Origin: a virus
Reading direction: 5' to 3' (one strand)
Virus record (IMG/VR): IMGVR_UViG_3300001533_000950
Span: 1-46,058 of that record
Length of the DNA stretch: 46,058 bases
Below the pieces are notes generated by a model that saw nothing but the letters and a program-made list of their open reading frames with translations, had not been told where the DNA came from and ran no database searches. Shown here piece by piece: positions 40,843 to 46,058 of the stretch. The first letter of the stretch is position 1. The number at the start of each line of letters is the position of its first letter. The translations under genes and the position numbers were made by a program.

Positions 40843-41739
40843 TTAGTTTTGAATCCTGTTCTGCGCAATGTAATTCTCCGATGCCGATGCTTTTCGTGCC
40901 AGGATCCTCTTGCGCGTGTCTTCGTCGTCAATGTCAATTTCCCATTCCTTGGCGATATCCCTGTCTTCGTCGGTGATTTCCTGTTCGCTGCGAGAGAAGC
41001 TTCTCCCACCACCCACGAGCTGAGAAAGCCTCTGGCGAGCTTCCTCCAAAGCGGCTTCACGAGTCGCCTGTCGGCTACTGTGAATCTTAGCCGCAACCGA
41101 CGGGTTTCCGGCAGCCGCAATCGCAAAAGACAACTTGTCGTGCAGATCCGTGCCCACAACATCCTTGTCGAGCAAGCCGGCAATGTCGCGCTTCACCTGC
41201 GCCGCACTGCGAATCAGCTCGCTGTCACCCTTCCCTAGCTCTTCGTTATAGTGCGACAACACATTCTCGGACAAGTGCTTCCCGAGACTGGAAAGCGACA
41301 TCTTTTTCTCAAGCTTCTGCTCGAACGCAGCAAGCCTCTTGTCGGAAAGACTCTCAAAATCCTTCTCAAGAAGCTTCCCAAGAAGTTCGGGACTATGCTT
41401 GATGGCAAACTCCATCGCTGCGCGCTTGTCTTCCTCGCTCTGCTTCGTACTTTCCGGCACCTGGGGTGACGCTATGGCCGGAGCTGATGGCCTGTTCATG
41501 ACACCAGACAAAAGATTCATGACCTGAGACGTTTCGGCCTTCTGGCCTGCCATGGATGCCTTCATCTCCTCGATCGCTTGCTTCAGAACTGCGATCTCAT
41601 CTGCCGATCCGCCCGCAGCAGAAGACTCCTTGCGAACCGGCTCAGCATCTTCTTCGCCTTCGGGCTCCTCGCCACCACCTTCGAACAAAGCCTCGATCTC
41701 ATCAGGCATCAGACCTTCAAATCCGCTTTCAGTGTCCAT
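40843..41739 (-). CDS. putative scaffold protein
   Basis: 298 aa. Very acidic, low-complexity N-terminus (FEGLMPDEIEALFEGGGEEP) and then helical, charged body (ADEIAVLKQAIEEMKASMAG; AAFEQKLEKKMSLSSLGKHL), closing with a basic tail (DTRKRILARKASASENYIAQ). This is the usual shape of head scaffold proteins, and the gene lies two genes after the portal and before the capsid. The start overlaps the end of the small gene upstream by 11 bases. Confidence 0.65.
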   Translation of the reverse strand: MDTESGFEGLMPDEIEALFEGGGEEPEGEEDAEPVRKESSAAGGSADEIAVLKQAIEEMKASMAGQKAETSQVMNLLSGVMNRPSAPAIASPQVPESTKQSEEDKRAAMEFAIKHSPELLGKLLEKDFESLSDKRLAAFEQKLEKKMSLSSLGKHLSENVLSHYNEELGKGDSELIRSAAQVKRDIAGLLDKDVVGTDLHDKLSFAIAAAGNPSVAAKIHSSRQATREAALEEARQRLSQLVGGGRSFSRSEQEITDEDRDIAKEWEIDIDDEDTRKRILARKASASENYIAQNRIQN

Positions 41740-42037
41740 CGGGGTTCCCTTCCTGCATGTTTTCGTCAGTGCCTGCGTAATTCGGCACCTTGCCTTCCTT
41801 CAGGGTCTTGAGCAGTTCGAACCTCAAACGCTCAACCGTCCTGAAGCCCTCTATCATGCCAGCCGACTTGCAATGGTTCATCGCCACTTCGTCGGCAGAA
41901 GTCCCGATGGGGAAATCGTACATGTTGTCCTTTAGGTTCTCTTGCAACGCCAAAAAATGCCTCCAGAAAATCCCGAAACCCACAGACCCATACGCCTGCT
42001 CAACCTCCGCCGCCATCCTCTTTGCTATTTCGCTCAT
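41729..42037 (-). CDS. hypothetical small protein between portal and scaffold
   Basis: 102 aa; ATG overlaps the portal stop (ATGA). Mostly helical (EIAKRMAAEVEQAYGSVGFG; MIEGFRTVERLRFELLKTLK). Proteins of similar length and helix content follow portal genes in several podoviruses. No function recognised. Confidence 0.55.
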   Translation of the reverse strand: MSEIAKRMAAEVEQAYGSVGFGIFWRHFLALQENLKDNMYDFPIGTSADEVAMNHCKSAGMIEGFRTVERLRFELLKTLKEGKVPNYAGTDENMQEGNPDGH

Positions 42038-44358
42038 TGCATCAACCCCTGATCCATGGAAGTCTCCACCGGTCCCGATACCGGCTCCATACCGCCCATC
42101 TGTGACTGCGTTACCATCTGCTGTCCACCCTGTCCACCCTGTCCGCCCTGCCCACCCTGCATCTGCGCCTGTGCCATCACCGACATCATCTGCTGATGAA
42201 CCTGCGCATGCTGAGACAACAACCTGACCTCACTCGGCCTGTCAAATACCGTCGCCATACGAGATGAATCCTGCATCAATTCGGCAATGACCGAAAGATG
42301 CTCTACGTGATCGTCACTCATCAATGGCTCGATGTAGATCCCCCGAGCCATTACCATGTTCTCGTCCTCCTGGCTCATCGGCGCCCGGTCCTCGCCTGAA
42401 GGAGGTGGCAAAATCTTCGAAGCGTTCTTCATCCCCGTAGCCTCTAAGAAATCTACCGTGAAATGCCACAACGCCTGAGGATTCTGCTGAATCAATGGAT
42501 TGCCCAGCGCATTCTGATACCTGACCAGTGCATTCTGCATCCTGAGCTGCGGATTGTTCACGTCCTCACCCAAATCAATCGAGAAATCGAACCTTCCCTG
42601 CAACGACCCTCGATCAATCTCCTGCAACCCACCCGTCCTGGTCCGTACCGTCTTGGATAACGGCATGTATGCAGAATACAAACTCATGTACTGCATAAGT
42701 ATCTCGCGTACGCCACCACCGCCCGACGGCATCCCACCCGTCATCAACCTCCGAAGTATCACGTCTGTGCGTAATTGCTGCTGACGCACAACCAGCGCAG
42801 TTCCGCCGAGAGTGCGCGGTGCGTTCGGACGAGTTGGACCCCGACCCAAACCCATGTCCGTCGAACCTATCGCCCTCTCGGCTTGAGTCTCTATCCCACT
42901 CTGCTCACGCCATAAATGAGAAGGATCCGTGGGAAACATGAATGGGTAAAAAGCGTCCTTCGGGTTCCGTGCCCTCACCAATGTTCCCGGCATGATCCTC
43001 AATGTGTCCGGCGCCAACCCAGACAACGGAGCATACATCCCACTCGGCTTCGATATGATCTCGATCGCGTCCCCACGTGCCCAATAAAATGCGTTCTCCT
43101 CCCTCTGCATCCCCTCCAATATCTCCGGAATCCCCATCCCGTAATACCTGTGCGTCACAGGAAGAAAATGCCAGTCCGCAAACGGCCGACGCCCATGCTG
43201 CCACAAATACTCAAGCCTGTGACGACAAAGCAAAACCTTCTTGCCTACATCTACCACCGCTCGCACAATCGACTCGTCGTACCCGTCACCATCTACGTCC
43301 TCAAACCTGTACTCCCACAACACCGCCACTTCACCCGACCGCGACTCCACTACGCTCTTCCCGAAATCCTCGTCCCTAGCCGAATCAACTACGTCCTCCT
43401 CCTCTGCCCCCGACCCGTACCCACCTCGCTTGATGCAGTAATCCTTCACCTTCTCCAAATCAGACTTCGAACACTGAAATAACCCATACCGCGCCCGCTT
43501 GGCTATCTCGTCGTAACTCATCCACTCCAACATCCAAAACTCACGAGCCGTCTGAAGATCCTTCGCGCTCGGAGGTACGAACATGTACTCCGGCCGCACA
43601 AGATTCAATGTCGGCGCGTCATACACCACATGATCGCGCTCAACCAGTACAATCGGCTCACTCGGACGAAATGGATGATTGTTCTCTACGTACGCCCGCC
43701 CCTCATGCTCGTACCCATCCTCGTCCTCAAACACAACCCTGTACTTCCCACCCTTCGACCGCTCCGGTACCTTCTCCAATAACCGCTCACCTAATGCCAA
43801 TGTCACCAAATCAGAATCCGCCGGACCCTTCACGCCATCACGCTTGGCCTCCTTGATCGCTTTCAATACGTCAGAAGGTAAGTATGCCTCCTTCAAAATC
43901 TTGCGAACATCATGACGCCACGCAATGTGTGAATACGCACTGCCAAACAAACACCCATCGTGAGTAAACGCATCAATGTGCGCTACCGCATTCGACTCAT
44001 TCTCCAGTGAATTGCGCATGAGCCATGTCCAGGTCTCCGCACGCTCGTTCATCACCCGCTCCGCTACACCCTCCAACGATGCGGGACTGACTTTGAAAAA
44101 ATCGAGACTCTGGAAAAAACTGCACAGAACCGAGTGAACGTCCTCAACCTTCGAAAATGTCAACGGCGGATTGAACTCCGTCGCGTGCTGCCACGGCTTG
44201 TTCAGCCGGCCTAACACCATCCTCCACTGACGATCCCACGTGACTAACCGACTCGTCCACTCCGCGTGCCCTGCCGATGTCTTGAACTCGTACCACCGCT
44301 CATAACACTCAAATGCCTCACGCTCCTGAGGCGATGAAAAGCCCTTGCGATCCGACAC
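42034..44358 (-). CDS. portal protein, P22-type large
   Basis: 774 aa, GTG start 9 bases after GGGAGG; size agrees with P22-like portals (about 700 aa). Blocks: REAFECYERWYEFKTSAGHA at the N-terminus, FLHDG-type FTHDGCLFGSAYSHIAWRHD, DAPTLNLVRPEYMFVPPSAK (the 'd.....d.f.DP' portal element), FADWHFLPVTHRYYGMGIPE, EILEGMQREENAFYWARGDA, and LRIMPGTLVRARNPKDAFYP (stem and crown region). The C-terminal 100 residues are Met/Gln/Gly-rich (short GGQGGQGGQGG run), probably flexible barrel-tip. It forms the dodecameric DNA gate of the head. Second gene of the late operon. Confidence 0.85.
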   Translation of the reverse strand: MSDRKGFSSPQEREAFECYERWYEFKTSAGHAEWTSRLVTWDRQWRMVLGRLNKPWQHATEFNPPLTFSKVEDVHSVLCSFFQSLDFFKVSPASLEGVAERVMNERAETWTWLMRNSLENESNAVAHIDAFTHDGCLFGSAYSHIAWRHDVRKILKEAYLPSDVLKAIKEAKRDGVKGPADSDLVTLALGERLLEKVPERSKGGKYRVVFEDEDGYEHEGRAYVENNHPFRPSEPIVLVERDHVVYDAPTLNLVRPEYMFVPPSAKDLQTAREFWMLEWMSYDEIAKRARYGLFQCSKSDLEKVKDYCIKRGGYGSGAEEEDVVDSARDEDFGKSVVESRSGEVAVLWEYRFEDVDGDGYDESIVRAVVDVGKKVLLCRHRLEYLWQHGRRPFADWHFLPVTHRYYGMGIPEILEGMQREENAFYWARGDAIEIISKPSGMYAPLSGLAPDTLRIMPGTLVRARNPKDAFYPFMFPTDPSHLWREQSGIETQAERAIGSTDMGLGRGPTRPNAPRTLGGTALVVRQQQLRTDVILRRLMTGGMPSGGGGVREILMQYMSLYSAYMPLSKTVRTRTGGLQEIDRGSLQGRFDFSIDLGEDVNNPQLRMQNALVRYQNALGNPLIQQNPQALWHFTVDFLEATGMKNASKILPPPSGEDRAPMSQEDENMVMARGIYIEPLMSDDHVEHLSVIAELMQDSSRMATVFDRPSEVRLLSQHAQVHQQMMSVMAQAQMQGGQGGQGGQGGQQMVTQSQMGGMEPVSGPVETSMDQGLMQ

Positions 44359-44379
44359 CTTCCATCACCTCCCATTCTC

Positions 44380-44751
44380 TCAATACCCGTACACCTCTGC
44401 CCATACCGTCGCGTCTACCGAAGACTGATTCGAAATCCGCATCATCGTCACATTCGTCAAACCACCTACCACAAACCCGCCAGCCGGTATGTCCCACCCT
44501 ACACCCTGCGTAGACGTTCCACCAGCCGCAAACCTTACCTTCACGTGCTGGTCCGCCTCTATCCGCACCGCCCGCGCCGCTGCCGATGTCCCTAACCCAC
44601 CCAAAGAAATCACCGTGTCCGCCGACCCACCTAGCAACACTACATGCCCTACACCCTCCGTGATCTCCTCGTCCGATACCACACTGTTCCAGTCTCTCCG
44701 GTCGCCACCATCTACCACCGAAAGCTGACCCGAATAGCTTACCCTGGCCAT
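44380..44751 (-). CDS. small beta-rich protein, first gene of the late operon
   Basis: 123 aa, ATG with GGGAGGTTGAGCG upstream. Beta-rich, Gly/Val/Ser/Ala: HVVLLGGSADTVISLGGLGT, QHVKVRFAAGGTSTQGVGWD, FVVGGLTNVTMMRISNQSSV. The pattern 'WdIPAgg..v......m.i.N.s..d..v' is common in small phage virion proteins of the spike or decoration type. An overlapping Gly-rich frame (44318-44758) is not supported by a ribosome site. It stands just before the portal and about 35 bases from an operator-like dyad. Confidence 0.55.
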   Translation of the reverse strand: MARVSYSGQLSVVDGGDRRDWNSVVSDEEITEGVGHVVLLGGSADTVISLGGLGTSAAARAVRIEADQHVKVRFAAGGTSTQGVGWDIPAGGFVVGGLTNVTMMRISNQSSVDATVWAEVYGY

Positions 44752-44786
44752 CGCTCAACCTCCCTCAAACCAGAACACCCAGTACC

Positions 44787-44839
44787 TGTCAACCACCAGT
44801 TGACACCGCCTTCCATGAACTGTCAACTCCAACTTGACA
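44787..44839. promoter_or_regulatory. two operator-like dyads upstream of the late operon
   Basis: TGTCAACCACCAGTTGACA (44787-44805) and TGTCAACTCCAACTTGACA (44821-44839). Both are TGTCAA-N7-TTGACA with start points 34 bp apart; the first is the perfect GTCAAC-N5-GTTGAC. The same half-sites with N6 occur at the promoter of the XRE gene (2427-2444). They lie 36-88 bp before the first late start codon on the minus strand, a good place for a repressor or activator. Confidence 0.6.
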
Positions 44840-44905
44840 CTTCCTTACTTTGACCATTGCAGGAGCCGTGGAGCCGTCTGCGCTGGTGTTCGATTTTCAT
44901 GGTAA

Positions 44906-44980
44906 CTGCGTACACCTGTACACAGACGACTTTTGCGTAAATGCAAAAAACTGTCCTTTATTCTGCGTACACCTGTACAC
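44906..44980. repeat. 18-bp direct repeat with a hairpin between the copies
   Basis: CTGCGTACACCTGTACAC at 44906-44923 and again at 44963-44980, 57 bp apart. Each holds the near-palindrome GTACACCTGTAC. Between them TTTTGC (44931-44936) and GCAAAA (44943-44948) form a small hairpin. Likely protein-binding sites; repeat identity is read directly. Confidence 0.85.
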
Positions 44981-45053
44981 TATTCCCCTCGCCACAAACT
45001 ACCGTCACACGCAATAACCACAATGACTTAGCCCCTGTTTTACACCTGCCCCG

Positions 45054-45394
45054 CGTCGATTGAGCCACCAAACCAATAAAATCAATCGACGCGATCGACA
45101 CAGCCATGCGAAACAAGCACTTACACCCACAGGTTTACACCGTATCATGTCGATTGATTTTGCCTATCGACACGCTGTAACTCCCACTAGCAACACGAGT
45201 AACCGGATGTTTACACTGTAATTGTCGATTGACCTCCAGGGTTTTTTTTATATATAGGTGTTTTAACTACCCTACTACTTAACTTTTAAAATCAATCGAC
45301 AACGAAAAAAAAAAAAGTATAAGTTCTTATGGCGTAAGACTTTAGGTCGTTGTCGATTAGTTTTTCTAATCGACAACGTGATCGTCAATCGACG
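45054..45394. repeat. iteron-like TCGATTGA / TCAATCGA boxes around an AT-rich tract (candidate origin)
   Basis: Boxes: CGTCGATTGA 45054-45063, TCAATCGACG 45082-45091, GTCGATTGATTTT 45149-45161 with TATCGACA 45165-45172, TTGTCGATTGA 45222-45232, TCAATCGACAA 45292-45302, the hairpin 45348-45378 and TCAATCGACG 45385-45394; one more CAATCGACA at 45601-45609. Several pair as inverted repeats. Between the 45222 and 45292 boxes is a T-rich, TATATATA stretch that would melt easily. GTTTACAC also recurs (45134, 45210). This is the look of an iteron origin or a multi-site regulatory region. Confidence 0.55.
45348..45378. other. perfect 13-bp hairpin with iteron core in the stem
   Basis: CGTTGTCGATTAG (45348-45360), loop TTTTT, CTAATCGACAACG (45366-45378). 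The stem carries the TTGTCGAT core of the surrounding boxes. It may be a cruciform-type initiator site rather than a terminator, since no T tract follows on either strand. Confidence 0.8.
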
Positions 45395-45769
45395 CAGAGA
45401 CGTAAACTCAATGCCCGTAAAGCCCACCAGCACAAGAAACTAAGTGCTGTTTCTTTGCTGAAAATTAGTATTAGGAAAACTTATACGAACTTATCTGCTT
45501 TCAAGCCAACGACTTACGCCATCGTGCAGGCTAACGCTTCCTCGATTTCACACGTTTGGCCAAAAGGCCAACCCTGAAACCCCTGCAAAACCGTCACTTC
45601 CAATCGACATTTTTTAAATGCGCTCGTAGAGCGGGTTTTCTGTAAGTGCTTGGTTTACAACGATTTGTAAAACGCTACCCCGCCAGGCTTATTTTTATCC
45701 TGCGCGCGCGTATGCGGATGGGATGGGAATATAAACACATGCATTCGGAGGCGCGGAGCCCCGTGGGGG

Positions 45770-45795
45770 TCCGATATCGGATGTCCGATATCGGA
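45770..45795. promoter_or_regulatory. two copies of a 12-bp perfect palindrome
   Basis: TCCGATATCGGA at 45770-45781 and 45784-45795, separated by TG, so the centres are 14 bp apart; followed by TATC, a partial third. It sits at the border between the AT-rich region and the GC-rich repeats. Looks like a tandem operator for a dimeric protein. Confidence 0.6.
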
Positions 45796-45816
45796 TATCT
45801 AGGGAGCGCCGGCGCC

Positions 45817-46058
45817 GAGGGAGCGCGCCGGCACTGCACCGAGGGAGCGCGCCGGCACTGCACCGAGGAAGCGCGCCGGCGCCAGAGCTAGCGCCGAGGT
45901 AGCGCGCTGGCCGGCGCCAGCGCCAGCGCCGAGGGAGCGCCAGCGCCGAGGGAGCGCCAGCGCCAGCGCCAGCGCCGAGGGAGCGCCAGCGCCGAGGGAG
46001 CGCGCTGGCCAGCGCCAGCGCCAGCGCCAGCGCCGAGGGAGCGCCAGCGCCGAGGGAG
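45817..46058. repeat. GC-rich tandem repeats running to the window end
   Basis: A 24-bp unit GAGGGAGCGCGCCGGCACTG+CACC is repeated exactly (45817-45840, 45841-45864) with a diverged third copy. Then come irregular mixtures of GAGGGAGCGCC and AGCGCC up to the last base. The units do not keep a reading frame. The window may end here because the repeat stops assembly. Confidence 0.85.

Larger units (their letters stand above)
44752..46058. other. 1.3-kb noncoding regulatory / origin-like region
   Basis: No ORF here has a ribosome site or recognisable product; two open frames (45350-45577, 45646-45891) are made of repeat DNA. The left part has operator-like dyads and an 18-bp repeat, the middle is AT-rich with many TCGATTGA boxes and homopolymer runs (GTTTTTTTTATATATA at 45241-45256; A run at 45305-45316), and the right part is GC-rich repeat. 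The late operon starts from its left edge on the minus strand, so the promoter should lie here; I cannot pick convincing -35/-10 boxes. Confidence 0.7.

Noticed and set aside
44318-44758. 146-aa Gly-rich minus-strand ORF
   Set aside because: Overlapping frame of the 44380-44751 gene, which has a GGGAGG site and a more normal composition.
45350-45891. Plus-strand ORFs in the right-hand noncoding region
   Set aside because: Both run through iterons or GC repeats, lack ribosome sites and encode no recognisable protein.
45054-46058. CRISPR array
   Set aside because: The repeats are short, irregularly spaced and partly inverted (iterons) or directly abutting (GC repeats); there are no regular unique spacers and no cas operon.

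Overview
This window reads as a (nearly) complete genome or contig of a tailed bacteriophage with a short tail (podovirus-like, P22-style virion). The evidence is a large portal (774 aa), a large terminase subunit, a Mu-T-like major capsid protein, a scaffold-like protein, a P22 gp10-like DNA-stabilisation protein, DNA-ejection-like proteins and two right-handed beta-helix tailspikes. There is no tape measure, tail tube or sheath gene. No integrase, tRNA gene or DNA polymerase is visible. Genes carry clear Shine-Dalgarno sites and overlap tightly, so the host is a bacterium. Its identity cannot be read from the sequence.

Layout. (1) Positions 1-6880, plus strand: an accessory arm, mostly GC-rich and visibly different in composition from the rest, with many small unknown genes. 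It holds a Csx16-like protein (candidate anti-type III CRISPR ring nuclease), a DUF3560-like zinc-ribbon protein, a lower-GC patch with an XRE regulator and its dyad-containing promoter, two Gly/Tyr/Ser-rich mini-proteins with the same C-terminus, a permuted papain-like hydrolase, a PAPS-reductase/PP-loop gene bounded by 20-bp direct repeats, and a decayed gene with an amber codon and a frameshifting tandem duplication. (2) 6877-15409: DNA metabolism. A small-terminase-like HTH protein (minus) stands back to back with a plus-strand set: SNF2 helicase, Vsr-like nuclease, Cas4/RecB-like nuclease, zinc-binding SSB-like protein and an unknown. A minus-strand set follows: CHC2 zinc-finger primase piece, three small proteins and a P4/D5-type helicase. 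(3) 15592-17518, plus strand: large terminase and RusA resolvase. (4) 44751 down to 17515: one minus-strand late operon of about 27 kb. It runs portal, scaffold, capsid, GT-methyltransferase fusion, coiled-coil and LamG proteins, three paralogous adaptor proteins, gp10-like protein, two tailspikes, three small proteins with similar C-termini, ejection proteins, a GroES-like co-chaperonin, a holin/XhlA-like protein and an M15 endolysin. (5) 44752-46058: noncoding, with operator-like dyads, an 18-bp direct repeat, many TCGATTGA/TCAATCGA boxes around an AT-rich tract (candidate origin), a double 12-bp palindrome and GC-rich tandem repeats to the end of the window.

How it may work together. The XRE protein may bind GTCAAC/GTTGAC dyads. 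One lies in its own promoter, and two more lie just upstream of the first late gene about 42 kb away, suggesting early/late control. Replication would use the P4-type helicase with a detached CHC2 primase domain and probably a host polymerase. RusA and the terminase resolve and package DNA. The phage GroES and the GT-methyltransferase sit among virion genes and plausibly act on virion assembly or modification. The Csx16-like protein would disarm cyclic-oligoadenylate signalling. All functions are inferred from motifs read by eye; no searches were run.
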